A stretch of 64,000 nt of DNA from Clostridiales bacterium (GTDB lineage: Bacteria > Bacillota > Clostridia > Oscillospirales > CAG-272): NCBI GenBank assembly GCA_003522145.1, contig DPGD01000048.1:6359-70358 (forward strand), written 5' to 3'. Positions 17,889 to 27,667 of the stretch are shown here, piece by piece. The position numbers were made by a program, and so were the translations under genes. How positions within the stretch are numbered: the first letter of the stretch is position 1; every line of letters starts with the position of its first letter. The notes under the pieces were generated by a model. That model saw only the letters and a program-made list of their open reading frames with translations, ran no database searches and was not told the origin of the DNA.

Positions 17889-18953
17889 TCAGAGCCGTAC
17901 ACAGTCCCTTTTTTCTGTGGCATAGAGGTTGATGTCCCAGGCGGGGACGCCCCGGTGACGGCGCAGATACAGTCTGTAAAAGGGAAAGTGCTTTTTCACA
18001 TACAAGGGCAGAAGGAACAGGTCCTCCGGCCGGTGGTAGCAGGAGATCAGCAGGTCGGGCTTGTCCCGGAGAATCGTCCCGGAGAGTCCCTGAAGGGCAC
18101 GGAGTTCGGCACCCTCCACATCAAATTTGAGATAGTCGGCGTGCAGCTTTTCAAACAGCCGGTCGCCGCAGATGCCCTGCACTTCCGTCTGCTTTTTTCC
18201 GGGGGCGTCAACGCCGGAGCCCCGGTTGCCGCCGGAAGTAAAGAGGAGCGTTTCCTCCTTGTCCCAGAGAGCGGCGTGGATCGGAAGGACCGGAAGCCCG
18301 GCGGTGTTTTTTTGCAGGCGCAAAAAGGTTTTGGCGTCCGGCTCCACCGAAAGGATCTGTTGCAAAAGAGGACAACGGCGTGCAAGGTCCTTGGCCGTGT
18401 CGCCGCTGTAGGCGCCGAAATCGCCGCAAATCCGGTAGTCTCCGGGGTGGAGAATGGTGTTGAAATCCTCCTCTTCCGTGGAAAGATTCCGGTCGAAAAA
18501 ATGCAGTTCCCCATAGAGCTTGCAGGAAATCACGGTGTCAAATACATCCTTTGAAAGGTCATCTTCAAGAATTTCCCTGGCTCTTTTAAAATCCTGCATG
18601 TGGGCATCCAAGAAATCCTTGTCAAAAAGATTTTCGCCCGCTACCGGTACATCGGGGACATACAGGGTCCGCTCCCCGGCTACGAGAGAAATCGTTTCCA
18701 GAACCTCGGGTCTGGAGGATGCAAAGGAAAGAAGAACCCGGAAATCTCCGAAGCGCTCTTTGGCTTCCCGGAACGAGAGCACCGGCATTCCCCGGTAGAG
18801 GTTTCCTCGGGCAAAACCGTCGGAAGCAAAAACTCCGGAAATTTCGATGCCCTTTCGTTTACAGACAGAAAGAATTTTGTCCGCCCCGTTTCCCATGCCG
18901 TAAAGGAGAATGGGCGAGGAGTCTTTTTGCAGGGCAGTCCACAGGTCGTTCAT
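17889..18953 (-). CDS. FkbM-family methyltransferase
   Basis: The 354-residue product ends in an FkbM-type SAM-dependent methyltransferase domain (about residues 165-350). It has the SAM motif ICGDFGAYSGDT near residue 172, SVEPDAKTF near residue 202 and the core motif LKFDVEGAELRALQG near residue 275. The N-terminal part (residues 1-130) has a Rossmann-like start, ILLYGMGNGADKIL, as seen in FkbM proteins of polysaccharide clusters. Its substrate is unknown. Its ATG overlaps the aspartokinase stop (ATGA), so translation is coupled. Confidence 0.82.
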   Translation of the reverse strand: MNDLWTALQKDSSPILLYGMGNGADKILSVCKRKGIEISGVFASDGFARGNLYRGMPVLSFREAKERFGDFRVLLSFASSRPEVLETISLVAGERTLYVPDVPVAGENLFDKDFLDAHMQDFKRAREILEDDLSKDVFDTVISCKLYGELHFFDRNLSTEEEDFNTILHPGDYRICGDFGAYSGDTAKDLARRCPLLQQILSVEPDAKTFLRLQKNTAGLPVLPIHAALWDKEETLLFTSGGNRGSGVDAPGKKQTEVQGICGDRLFEKLHADYLKFDVEGAELRALQGLSGTILRDKPDLLISCYHRPEDLFLLPLYVKKHFPFYRLYLRRHRGVPAWDINLYATEKRDCVRL

Positions 18954-20290
18954 TTTACGAAGGAAGAGTAGATGGCCCTAATGGCATCTTCAAAACGGTT
19001 TTCATCCACGCCCACGATGATGTTGTTTTCCGCAAGGGAACGGTTGGTCAGCAACACCGGAATGTTCGCGTCGGAAAGTGCGCTGAAGACGGTGGAAATG
19101 GGGGAGCTTCCGGAAAACCGGTGATTGTAGACACCGCTGCCCACCACGGCGATAAGGGCGATATGATCCTCAAAATAGGCGCATTCGGGCTTGGCTTTTC
19201 TGCAGATGTTGCTCAGAATGTTCATTCTCTTACCGGCCAACTGGGTCGTGGGGGCCACCACGGTCACCCCGTCGATACCGGTGGGCATGTGCTCAAAGTT
19301 CACATCGTTTTCTTCCAAAACCTGAAGAATCTTCCGGCAGAAGCCCAGCTCTCCGTTCATCATGTCCTTTTCCACGGTCAGAGCGGAAAAGCCCTTTCGC
19401 CCGGCAATTCCGGTGATGGGCAGAGCCGGCTCGCTGTCTCTTCTTGGGAGAATCAGAGTGCCGGGAGCAGAGGGATTGCAGGTGTTTTTGATGAGGATCG
19501 GAATGCCGGCCATCCGCACCGGCAGAACCGAATCCTCGTGCAGAACCGTGGCACCCATGTAGGAAAGCTCCCGAAGCTCATGGTAGGTGACGCTCTCCAT
19601 CACCCGGGGATTCTGTACGATCCGGGGGTCTGCCATCAGAAAACCGTCCACATCGGTCCAGTTTTCATACAGGTCGGCATCCACCGCACGGGCCACGATC
19701 GAGCCGGTAATGTCCGAGCCGCCTCGGCTGAAGGTCCTGATGGTGTCGTTGGGCATGGAGCCGTAAAAACCGGGAATGACCGCCCTTCCAAGGGAGGTCA
19801 GAACCGAATGCAGGGCGCCGTTTGTGTGCTCGCTGTCAAAGGCGCCGTCGTCCTTGAAAAATACGCAGTCGGCAGGGTCCACAAAAGGATAGCCCAGGCA
19901 TTTGGCCATCAGCTTGCCGCAGAGATACTCGCCTCTGGAAGCGGCATAGTCCTTTCCCATCCGGCGTTTCAGGCCGGCGCAGATGGTCTCAAAATCCTCG
20001 TCCAGAGAAAAATCCGGACACAGGGCATCCTGCAAAAGGAAAAAACGCTCCTTGATCCGGTCAAAAATCCGGTGAAAGGCCTCTTGGTTTCCGTTCTGCG
20101 CTGCATCGTAGCAGGCGTAGAGCAGATCGGTGACCTTTTCATCTCCCGAAAATCGTTTTCCCGGGGCGGAAACCACCACAAACCGGCGCTCTTCCTGGGC
20201 CTTGATAATGGAAATGGCTTCGCCGAACCGTCGGGGATCCGAAAGGGAACTGCCCCCGAATTTGGCAACCTTCAACAATTCATTGTGCAT
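18950..20290 (-). CDS. Aspartokinase
   Basis: Aspartokinase phosphorylates aspartate, the first step to lysine, threonine and methionine. The 446-residue product starts with KVAKFGGSSLSDP (the KFGGSS nucleotide-binding motif) and has SRGGSDITGS near residue 220. A C-terminal regulatory region of two ACT domains (about residues 300-446) follows, with VVGSGV near residue 388. The ATG at 20290 is the natural start; the longer frame upstream reads through the promoter. A downstream FkbM methyltransferase gene is translationally coupled, an unusual partner. Confidence 0.92.
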   Translation of the reverse strand: MHNELLKVAKFGGSSLSDPRRFGEAISIIKAQEERRFVVVSAPGKRFSGDEKVTDLLYACYDAAQNGNQEAFHRIFDRIKERFFLLQDALCPDFSLDEDFETICAGLKRRMGKDYAASRGEYLCGKLMAKCLGYPFVDPADCVFFKDDGAFDSEHTNGALHSVLTSLGRAVIPGFYGSMPNDTIRTFSRGGSDITGSIVARAVDADLYENWTDVDGFLMADPRIVQNPRVMESVTYHELRELSYMGATVLHEDSVLPVRMAGIPILIKNTCNPSAPGTLILPRRDSEPALPITGIAGRKGFSALTVEKDMMNGELGFCRKILQVLEENDVNFEHMPTGIDGVTVVAPTTQLAGKRMNILSNICRKAKPECAYFEDHIALIAVVGSGVYNHRFSGSSPISTVFSALSDANIPVLLTNRSLAENNIIVGVDENRFEDAIRAIYSSFVK

Positions 20291-20357
20291 ACTTCTGTTT
20301 TCCTTTCCGGAACGGTCTTCTGTAAAAAATATATTTGCGTATAACCATACAAATACC

Positions 20358-20386
20358 AGTATACACCAAAAAAGCCCGACTGTCAA
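20358..20386 (-). promoter_or_regulatory. Sigma-A promoter for aspartokinase
   Basis: On the minus strand TTGACA and TATACT are 17 bases apart, about 70 bases before the ATG. Confidence 0.8.
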
Positions 20387-20453
20387 ATGCTTTTGCGTTT
20401 TTCCGGCCGACTTTTCCGCAGGTCTGCGCCTGAACCCGGAAACGCAGAAAAAA

Positions 20454-20538
20454 GGGGATGTAAAAAATTCTTTCGGAATTTTTTTACATCCCCACCGGCA
20501 TTTTTTGGGGCTGTAAAAAACCTGCTTTTTACAGCCCC
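20454..20538. repeat. Intergenic hairpin repeat, copy 2 (D plus A modules)
   Basis: A D-type hairpin at 20454-20493 has arms GGGGATGTAAAAAA and TTTTTTTACATCCCC around ATTCTTTCGGAAT. A B-like remnant ACCGGCATTTTTT follows, then an A-type hairpin at 20507-20538 (GGGGCTGTAAAAA, loop, TTTTTACAGCCCC). It lies just past the stop of the PnuC-like gene. On that strand the D hairpin is followed by six T, so it can terminate transcription. Confidence 0.8.
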
Positions 20539-20547
20539 CTGTAGGAG

Positions 20548-21711
20548 TTAGTTTTCGGTCGCCTTGACAGGCTTATCGGTCTGGTGTTTCTTGATGTACT
20601 TGGTCCATTTGATGTAACCGTAGGTGGTGTTGGTCAGATATCCGGCCTTCAACACCAGCAGGATCCACTGTCCGGCAAGAATGTTGATGACCGTTTCAAG
20701 AAGTGCCACCAGATACCAGGCGATCCACTGCTCTCTGTAGCGCAGAAGGATGAACACGCCGTTGGCAATACCCAGAGCCGAAGCGCAGGCATCCAGATAG
20801 CAGACAATGTTTTTGAGCCGCACATTGTTGGCAAAGATTCCGCCCTCCACATCAATGAAGGTCAAAGCGTAGCCCACTGCCACGGTCCAGACGATAATGC
20901 CCAGAATCAGCAGAATATCCTGCTTGACGGTGAGCTTTTTCACCTCCGTCACCTCTTTATCTTCCTTGTCGGGATGCTTGTTCCAGACGATGAAGCTGAT
21001 GATGTCGCAGGGGATCCAGAAGAGCAGTGTGGTTGCCAGCGTAGCAAAGCGGTAAGCGCAGAGAATGCAGATGAGAATTTCAATGACCTCCACAACCAGA
21101 GAAATGATGAAATTCCATTTGCTTTGCTTGGAGATCATCAATTCGCAGGCAATGTTGGTGATGACATCCAAAAGATACAGGATGGTGATGACATACACCG
21201 GCACGATGTAATTGAGGGGATTCTGCGCCACGCTGTAGCCGCTGCCGCTTTCGGTCAGGTCTACAGAGCCGGCAAAGAGACTGTTGCCCTCCCCGTCGCA
21301 GAGGCGGAGATGAAGCACGGTGCCTTCTCCGTCGGGATAGCACTCGATTTCAATCTCGTCCTCCGCACTCACGGCTTTTTTAAGGTTGAATTTCAGAGTT
21401 TCGGGTTCGTCCGGTGTGACGGTGTATTCGTCATAATCCAAATCCACCTCTTCGCCGTTCACGGTGATTCCGGATATGACGAAATCCTCCTCCGTGCCGG
21501 TGAAGTCCAACACGGTGTAGCCGGAACCAGCCCCGGAGCTATAGGCTGTTTTGTCGAGCTTGACCGTGTAAGTAGGATCGTCGGTTTCGGGAAACAGGAA
21601 GGAAAAGACAATGGCCAGCACCAGAATGCTGAAGAACCATATTTTTTCGTAGGTGGTAAATCGCTTCCAGAGGTTTTTGCACCTTCCGGAAAAGGTGGTT
21701 TTGTTTTTCAT
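20548..21711 (-). CDS. PnuC-like nicotinamide riboside transporter with extra N-terminal domain
   Basis: The 387-residue membrane protein has one N-terminal helix (about residues 24-42). A predicted extracytoplasmic beta-rich domain (about 43-160) follows, rich in Asp, Glu, Thr and Gly, and then about seven helices. The latter carry PnuC-type signatures: FIVWNKHPDKEDKEV near 245, KKLTVKQDILL near 262 and, in the last helices, WIAWYLVALLETV and YIKWTKYIKKH. PnuC proteins import nicotinamide riboside by facilitated diffusion. The extra domain is not part of ordinary PnuC. The ATG at 21711 has AAAGGAG eight bases upstream. Confidence 0.65.
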   Translation of the reverse strand: MKNKTTFSGRCKNLWKRFTTYEKIWFFSILVLAIVFSFLFPETDDPTYTVKLDKTAYSSGAGSGYTVLDFTGTEEDFVISGITVNGEEVDLDYDEYTVTPDEPETLKFNLKKAVSAEDEIEIECYPDGEGTVLHLRLCDGEGNSLFAGSVDLTESGSGYSVAQNPLNYIVPVYVITILYLLDVITNIACELMISKQSKWNFIISLVVEVIEILICILCAYRFATLATTLLFWIPCDIISFIVWNKHPDKEDKEVTEVKKLTVKQDILLILGIIVWTVAVGYALTFIDVEGGIFANNVRLKNIVCYLDACASALGIANGVFILLRYREQWIAWYLVALLETVINILAGQWILLVLKAGYLTNTTYGYIKWTKYIKKHQTDKPVKATEN

Positions 21712-21767
21712 ATTCAATGCTCCTTTGATTTGGAAAAATTCCGGCTTGCCATAGACAAACCGGACAC

Positions 21768-21796
21768 ATTTTAGAACAAAAGGGCGAATTTGTCAA
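21768..21796 (-). promoter_or_regulatory. Sigma-A promoter for the PnuC-like gene
   Basis: On the minus strand TTGACA and TAAAAT are 17 bases apart, about 57 bases before the ATG. The leader is too short for a large riboswitch. Confidence 0.75.
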
Positions 21797-21948
21797 GAAA
21801 AAATCAAGAAAAAACAGAAAAGCTCCTTCAAAAATTCAAAGTATATTCTGTGGCGATCCCGCCGTTGCCGGATGGGCGGGGCGGAGTGCTCTTTCGGGCA
21901 CCGCAAAAAATATTTCGGAGTTTGCACGGAAAATGTTCCGAATTTCCC

Positions 21949-21977
21949 TTGACAGCGGGAAAAGACTGTGATACAAT
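21949..21977 (+). promoter_or_regulatory. Sigma-A promoter of the pyrimidine operon
   Basis: TTGACA and TACAAT are exactly 17 bases apart. The transcript would start near 21984, about 190 bases before pyrC, leaving room for the attenuator. Confidence 0.85.
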
Positions 21978-22000
21978 AGCGAGGATAAAGAGAGACTTTG

Positions 22001-22121
22001 CAGTTTTTAAGTCGGTACAGAGATGCCGCCAAGATTGGAAACTCGGAAAAGGGACTGGAGCAGGGGTGTACCCTCCGGTTTCTGTGTTGTACCAGATCTT
22101 GCCGGCGGGCAGGATTTTTTT
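22001..22121 (+). promoter_or_regulatory. PyrR-type transcription attenuator of the pyr operon
   Basis: Three mutually exclusive structures are visible. (1) A PyrR-binding-loop-like hairpin: upper stem CGGTA/TGCCG closes the hexaloop CAGAGA (fits the PyrR consensus loop CNGNGA), with a lower stem AGTTT/AAACT. (2) A terminator: ATCTTGCC, loop GGCG, GGCAGGAT, then seven T (22096-22121). (3) An antiterminator: GCCGCCAAGAT (22025-22035) can pair with ATCTTGCCGGC (22096-22106), with one mismatch. In Bacillus, UMP-bound PyrR stabilises structure 1, frees the terminator and stops transcription. No pyrR gene is in this window. Confidence 0.82.
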
Positions 22122-22172
22122 ATGCCTGCGGCGTTTTGAAAGCTGGAAGTCCTTTGGGAAAGGAAATGCGGC

Positions 22173-23387
22173 ATGACACAAATGCGAGGTAAGGCGTTTG
22201 AAAAGAAGGTGGCTCCCTTGGTGGAAGAATTTCTTCGTAAGGGGAGCGTTTCTCCTGTTGTTTCCGATGAATATATGGTTTTGCCCGGTTTCTGTGATGT
22301 GCATGTGCACTTGCGGGAGCCGGGATTTTCTTATAAGGAGACCGTGAGAGAGGGCAGTATGGCGGGGGCTCATGGAGGCTACACCGTGTTGTGTGCCATG
22401 CCGAATCTCTGTCCGGTGCCTGACAGCCGAGAGCATCTTGAGGAGGAATGGGCGATCATCAGGAGGGATGCGGTCATCCGGGTGTACCCTTACGGAGCCA
22501 TTTCCGTAGGAGAAAAGGGGCAGACTTTGGCAGACCTGTCGGGCATGGCCAAGGCGGTCTGTGGCTTTTCCGACGACGGAAAAGGGGTGATGGATGAACA
22601 CCTGATGCAGGAGGCCATGCAGAAGGCAAAAAGCCTTGGGAAGATCCTTGCCGCTCATTGCGAGGACGCAAGACTCATCGGCGGATGCATACACGAGGGA
22701 CCCTATGCCAAGGCTCACGGGTATCGGGGCATTCCGTCGGCAAGCGAATATCTGCAGGTGGAAAGAGACCTGCGCTTGGCCAGGGAAACCGGGGTAAAGT
22801 ATCACATCTGCCATGTGTCGTGTAAGGAGAGCGTGGAGTTCGTCCGGCAGGCAAAAAAGGAAGGGGTGGATGTAACCTGCGAGACGGCGCCCCATTATCT
22901 GCTTCTGACCGAAAAGGATCTAAAGGAGGAAGGGCGCTTCAAAATGAATCCGCCTTTAAGGGAAGAGGAGGACCGACAGGCGCTGATTGAAGGAATCTTG
23001 GACGGGACGGTGGACATGATTGCCACCGACCATGCGCCCCACAGCAGGGAGGAGAAAAGCAGGGGACTTGGGGAAAGCCCTTTCGGGATTGTAGGTCTGG
23101 AGACGGCCTTTCCGGTGCTCTACACGGGACTGGTGAAGGAAGGTATTCTGACCTTGGAAAAGCTGGTCGAGCTGCTTTCCGGCAATCCCAGAAGGCGCTT
23201 CGGGCTGCCCTTGGAGCAGGAGGAATATACGGTTTTTGAAATTAAAACACCCTATGAGATCTGCGGAAAGGATTTTCTTTCCAAGGGAAAAAGCAGTCCC
23301 TTTGAAGGGTGGACGGTTTACGGAAAATGCAAAAAAACGGTATGCGGAGGGAGAACGGTATGGCAGGAAACGGTGCAAGAAAACTGA
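22173..23387 (+). CDS. pyrC: Dihydroorotase
   Basis: Dihydroorotase closes carbamoyl-aspartate to dihydroorotate in UMP synthesis. The 404-residue zinc amidohydrolase has the metal motif GFCDVHVHLREPGF near residue 40, further ligands at AHCED and HICHVS, and the catalytic Asp in MIATDHAPHS near residue 285. It is the class I (PyrC type of Firmicutes) form. It is the first gene of the pyr operon, preceded by the attenuator and an AAAGGAAA site, and overlaps carA by 28 bases. Confidence 0.95.
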   Translation: MTQMRGKAFEKKVAPLVEEFLRKGSVSPVVSDEYMVLPGFCDVHVHLREPGFSYKETVREGSMAGAHGGYTVLCAMPNLCPVPDSREHLEEEWAIIRRDAVIRVYPYGAISVGEKGQTLADLSGMAKAVCGFSDDGKGVMDEHLMQEAMQKAKSLGKILAAHCEDARLIGGCIHEGPYAKAHGYRGIPSASEYLQVERDLRLARETGVKYHICHVSCKESVEFVRQAKKEGVDVTCETAPHYLLLTEKDLKEEGRFKMNPPLREEEDRQALIEGILDGTVDMIATDHAPHSREEKSRGLGESPFGIVGLETAFPVLYTGLVKEGILTLEKLVELLSGNPRRRFGLPLEQEEYTVFEIKTPYEICGKDFLSKGKSSPFEGWTVYGKCKKTVCGGRTVWQETVQEN

Positions 23388-24463
23388 TTTTGGAAGACGG
23401 AAGCGTGTATTTCGGCAGAGGCTTCGGGGCGGAAACCGAAAGAGTGTTGGAGGTGGTGTTCAACACCTCCATGGCCGGATATGAGGAGATCCTTTCCGAC
23501 CGTTCCTATACCGACCAGGCGGTGGTGATGACCTACCCGCTGATCGGCAACTACGGGGTGAATGCCGCAGATGCCGAGTCGGAATCTCCCACGGTGGGAG
23601 GGCTGATCGTGGGGGAATACAATCCCCTGCCGTCCAACTTCCGCAGTGAGGGCAATCTGTCCGATTGGCTGTGCCGCTATGGGATTCCGGGTATTGAAGG
23701 ATTGGACACCCGGATGCTTGCCAGAAGCATCCGGGAGCACGGAAGCCGCAGAGGCATTCTGACCGACCGGAACACCACGATCGAGGAGGGTCTAAGGAAG
23801 ATTGCCGAAACCCCGGTTCCCCACGATGCCGTGCGCAGAGTCAGTACCAAAAGGTTCTTCGCCGTCCATGCAAAGGTTCCCCGCTACAGAGTGGCGGCCA
23901 TCGATTGCGGAATGAAAAGCAACATCGTCCGTTCCCTGAATCGGTTGGGATGCGATGTTACGGTCTTTCCCTATGACACCACCGCCGAGGAGATCCTGCG
24001 GTTTCATCCCGACGGACTGTTCTTATCCAACGGTCCGGGGGACCCGGAGGATGTGAAGCCGGTCATCGCTCTGGTGGCCGCCCTGAAAGGAAAAATGCCG
24101 ATCTTCGGAATCTGTCTTGGCCATCAGATGATCGCCTTGGCCTACGGCGCCTCCACCTATAAGCTGAAATTCGGACATCGGGGCGGAAATCATCCGGTGA
24201 AGAATCTGAAAACCGGAAAGGTGGAAATCACCTCTCAGAACCACAGCTACGCCGTCAGAGAAGAAACCCTTGCAAACACGGGTCTGGTGGTGACCCACCG
24301 GAATCTGTTGGACGGAACGGTGGAAGGAATGGAATGCTGTGCGGACCATGTGTTCTCGGTGCAGTATCACCCGGAAAGCGCACCCGGTCCGGAGGACAGC
24401 GGGTATCTTTTCAATCGGTTTGTGGACGAGATGAACGCTTTTGGAGGAACGGAAAATGCCTAA
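23360..24463 (+). CDS. carA: Carbamoyl phosphate synthase, small (glutaminase) subunit
   Basis: CarA releases ammonia from glutamine and channels it to CarB. The 367-residue product has an N-terminal CPSase domain ([15 protein letters not shown] near residue 8) and a class I glutamine amidotransferase domain. The nucleophile is in [16 protein letters not shown] near residue 255, and the His-Glu pair is in [10 protein letters not shown] near residue 335. The ATG at 23360 follows CGGAGGG; an upstream in-frame ATG lies deeper in pyrC and lacks a site. It overlaps carB by 8 bases. Confidence 0.95.
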   Translation: MAGNGARKLILEDGSVYFGRGFGAETERVLEVVFNTSMAGYEEILSDRSYTDQAVVMTYPLIGNYGVNAADAESESPTVGGLIVGEYNPLPSNFRSEGNLSDWLCRYGIPGIEGLDTRMLARSIREHGSRRGILTDRNTTIEEGLRKIAETPVPHDAVRRVSTKRFFAVHAKVPRYRVAAIDCGMKSNIVRSLNRLGCDVTVFPYDTTAEEILRFHPDGLFLSNGPGDPEDVKPVIALVAALKGKMPIFGICLGHQMIALAYGASTYKLKFGHRGGNHPVKNLKTGKVEITSQNHSYAVREETLANTGLVVTHRNLLDGTVEGMECCADHVFSVQYHPESAPGPEDSGYLFNRFVDEMNAFGGTENA

Positions 24464-27400
24464 GAGAAACGATTTAAAAAAGATTCTGGTCATCGGAAGC
24501 GGCCCCATTGTGATCGGACAGGGCGCAGAATTTGACTATGCAGGAACCCAAGCCTGCCTTGCCCTGAAGGAAGAAGGCTACGAGGTGGTGCTCTGCAATT
24601 CCAATCCGGCCACCATCATGACCGATCAGACCATTGCCGACAAAATTTATATGGAACCGCTGACGCTGGAGTATATTGCCAAGATCATCCGGTTCGAGCG
24701 TCCCGATGCCATCATTCCGGGACTCGGCGGACAGACCGGGCTGAATCTTGCCATGCAGTTGGAAAAAAAGGGTGTACTGCGGGAGTGCGGCACCGAATTG
24801 CTGGGCACACGCAGCGAAAGCATCGAGAAGGCCGAAGACCGGGAGCTGTTCAAAAAGCTCTGTGAAGAGATCGGGGAGCCGGTCTGCCCTTCGGAAATTG
24901 CCAAGAGCATGGAGGAAGGACTTGAGGCGGCCAGAAAGATCGGATACCCGGTGGTCCTGCGGCCGGCCTTCACTTTGGGCGGCACCGGCGGCGGATTTGC
25001 GGACGATGAAGAGAGCTTTGTGACGCTGATGGCCAACGCTTTGGAGCTTTCCCCCGTTCACGAGGTTCTGGTGGAAAAGAGCGTGAAGGGATACAAGGAG
25101 ATCGAATATGAGGTGATGCGGGACAGAAACGACACGGCCATCACCATCTGCAACATGGAAAATCTGGACCCGGTGGGGGTGCATACCGGCGACTCGGTGG
25201 TGGTTTGCCCCAGCCAGACTCTGACGAACAAGGAATACCAGATGCTGCGCAACAGCGCCCTGAAGATCATCCGGAGTCTGGAGATCGAGGGCGGGTGCAA
25301 TGTGCAGTTTGCGCTGGACCCCAACTCCTTTGAATACTTTGTGATCGAGGTCAACCCCCGGGTTTCCCGTTCTTCGGCGTTGGCCAGCAAGGCCAGCGGC
25401 TACCCGATCGCCCGGGTTTCGGCCAAAATTGCCGTCGGGCTGACGCTGGATGAGATCGTTCTGCCCAACACCCCTGCCTGCTTTGAGCCGGCCTTGGACT
25501 ATGTGGTGACGAAAATGCCCCGGTTCCCCTTCGACAAGTTCACCGATGTGAGCAACCGGCTGTCCACCCAGATGAAAGCCACGGGCGAGGTGATGAGCGT
25601 GGGCAGAACCTTTGAAGAGAGTTTGCTTAAGGCCGTACGCTCTCTGGAGACCGGTGCTTTTCACCTGTATGCTCCTAAGTTCTCCGGGTGGGACATTCCC
25701 GCTCTGAAGGAGTATTGCCGCAACGCCACGGATGACCGGCTCTGTGCCCTTGCCGAGCTTTTAAGACGGGGAGTGACCGTGGAAGAGTTGGCAAAGCTGA
25801 CGGCCATTGACCGGTTCTTCTTAGACAAAATCGCCCACATTGTGCAGATTGAGAAAGAACTGTCCGACGCTCCCTTTGATGCGCAGGTTCTCAAAAAGGC
25901 CAAATACTACGGCTTTGGCGACAAAGCGGTGGCGCTGTTCTGGAACTGCCCGGAAGAGCGGGTGTACGAGATGCGGATGCAGGAAAAGCTCTTCCCGGTC
26001 TACAAGGCCATCGATTCCTGCGCTTCCGAGTTTGACGCCTATATCCCCTATTTTTACTCCACCTATGCCGGAGAGGAGAACGAATCGAGAGTCGGCGGCC
26101 AAAAGAAGAAGGTGGTGGTTCTGGGCGCCGGACCGATCCGGATCGGACAGGGCGTGGAATTTGACTATTCCACTGTTCATGCCATCAAGACCATCAAAAG
26201 CGCCGGATACGAGGCGATCATCATCAACAACAATCCCGAAACGGTATCCACGGATTACACCACCTCGGATAAGCTCTATTTTGAGCCGCTGACGGTGGAA
26301 AGTGTATTGGATATTCTCCGTCTGGAACAGCCGGAGGGGGTCATTGCCTCTTTGGGCGGACAGACTGCCATCAATCTGGCAGGGCCTCTTGCCAAATACG
26401 GAGTGAAGATCATCGGTACCGATTGCGCCGCCATAGATCGGGCGGAAAACCGGGACCTGTTTGAAAAGCTTCTGACGGAGCTGGGTATTCCCGAACCGAA
26501 GGGTCGGGCGGTGACCAAGATCGAAGAGGGTGTTGAGGCGGCCGAGGAAATCGGCTATCCGGTGTTGGTTCGTCCCTCCTTTGTGCTGGGCGGCAGAGCC
26601 ATGCAGATCGTGACGAACGAGGAGAGTCTGCGGCATTATCTGAAAACCGCCGTGGAGATCGGCGAAGAAAAGCCGGTGCTGGTGGACCGCTACATTTCCG
26701 GAAAGGAGGTGGAGGTGGACGCTATATGCGATGGCCGGGATGTGTTTGTGCCGGGCATTATGGAGCTGGTGGAGCGCACGGGAATCCACAGCGGAGACAG
26801 CATCAGCGTTTATCCGCCCTTCAGCATTTCCGACCGGGTAAAGGGCATACTGCTTCAGTATACCAAGCGTTTGGGCCTTGCCATCGGCATTGTGGGGCTG
26901 TTCAACATCCAGTTCATTGTGGACAAACAGGAGCAGGTTTACATTATCGAGGTCAATCCCCGCTCCTCCCGCACCGTTCCGTTCCTCTCCAAGGCTACTG
27001 GGTATAGTTTAGCCGACATTGCCACCCAGGTGATCTTGGGCAAGTCCCTAAAGGAACAGGGAATTTTCACCATCTATCCCGATGAGAAAAAGAGACATTA
27101 TGTCAAGGTGCCGGTGTTCTCTTTTGCCAAGATCACCGGCGTGGATGCCACTCTTTCCCCCGAAATGAAGTCGACGGGAGAAGCCATCGGCTATGACGAC
27201 AAGCTGAACCGGGCGCTGTACAAAGCCCTGCAGGCTTCGGGCATGAAGCTGCACAATTACGGCACGGTCCTTGTGACGGTCTGCGACAAGGACAAGGAAG
27301 AGGCCTTGCCTTTGGTCCGACGGTTCTACAATCTGGGCTTCAACATTGAGGCCACCTCCGGCACGGCGGCGTTTCTCAAGAAAAACGGCATCCGTACCCG

Positions 27401-27638
27401 GGTTCTGAAAAAACTGAGCGAAGGGGACGACATTGAAAACGCTCTGCGCCAGGGGCACATTGCCTATGTGGTCAATACCGGAAATGCGGCGGACGCCGGA
27501 CTGAATACCGACGGACACCGTATAAGACAGATCGCTACGGAAAATAATATCACCATGTTTACGGCGCTGGATACCGTGAAAGTCCTTCTGGATGTGTTGG
27601 AGGAAACCACCCTCTGCGTTTCCACCATTGACGCCTGA
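24456..27638 (+). CDS. carB: Carbamoyl phosphate synthase, large subunit
   Basis: CarB makes carbamoyl phosphate from bicarbonate, ammonia and two ATP. The 1060-residue product has the expected duplicated ATP-grasp halves. [20 protein letters not shown] near residue 15 is echoed by [20 protein letters not shown] near residue 560, and each half has a FTLGGTGGG- or [13 protein letters not shown] glycine loop. A C-terminal allosteric MGS-like domain (about 930-1060) is present, with [12 protein letters not shown]. Its ribosome site TTGGAGG lies inside carA. Confidence 0.97.
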   Translation: MPKRNDLKKILVIGSGPIVIGQGAEFDYAGTQACLALKEEGYEVVLCNSNPATIMTDQTIADKIYMEPLTLEYIAKIIRFERPDAIIPGLGGQTGLNLAMQLEKKGVLRECGTELLGTRSESIEKAEDRELFKKLCEEIGEPVCPSEIAKSMEEGLEAARKIGYPVVLRPAFTLGGTGGGFADDEESFVTLMANALELSPVHEVLVEKSVKGYKEIEYEVMRDRNDTAITICNMENLDPVGVHTGDSVVVCPSQTLTNKEYQMLRNSALKIIRSLEIEGGCNVQFALDPNSFEYFVIEVNPRVSRSSALASKASGYPIARVSAKIAVGLTLDEIVLPNTPACFEPALDYVVTKMPRFPFDKFTDVSNRLSTQMKATGEVMSVGRTFEESLLKAVRSLETGAFHLYAPKFSGWDIPALKEYCRNATDDRLCALAELLRRGVTVEELAKLTAIDRFFLDKIAHIVQIEKELSDAPFDAQVLKKAKYYGFGDKAVALFWNCPEERVYEMRMQEKLFPVYKAIDSCASEFDAYIPYFYSTYAGEENESRVGGQKKKVVVLGAGPIRIGQGVEFDYSTVHAIKTIKSAGYEAIIINNNPETVSTDYTTSDKLYFEPLTVESVLDILRLEQPEGVIASLGGQTAINLAGPLAKYGVKIIGTDCAAIDRAENRDLFEKLLTELGIPEPKGRAVTKIEEGVEAAEEIGYPVLVRPSFVLGGRAMQIVTNEESLRHYLKTAVEIGEEKPVLVDRYISGKEVEVDAICDGRDVFVPGIMELVERTGIHSGDSISVYPPFSISDRVKGILLQYTKRLGLAIGIVGLFNIQFIVDKQEQVYIIEVNPRSSRTVPFLSKATGYSLADIATQVILGKSLKEQGIFTIYPDEKKRHYVKVPVFSFAKITGVDATLSPEMKSTGEAIGYDDKLNRALYKALQASGMKLHNYGTVLVTVCDKDKEEALPLVRRFYNLGFNIEATSGTAAFLKKNGIRTRVLKKLSEGDDIENALRQGHIAYVVNTGNAADAGLNTDGHRIRQIATENNITMFTALDTVKVLLDVLEETTLCVSTIDA

Positions 27639-27667
27639 AACAGCCTTTGGACAGGAAAGGAGAACCG

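Noticed and set aside
18719..20344. Plus-strand open frame of 541 codons
   Set aside because: It is antisense to aspartokinase and the FkbM gene; no family motif was seen.
21712..21767. NAD+ or other riboswitch before the PnuC-like gene
   Set aside because: The leader is only about 55 bases long and no conserved motif was recognised.
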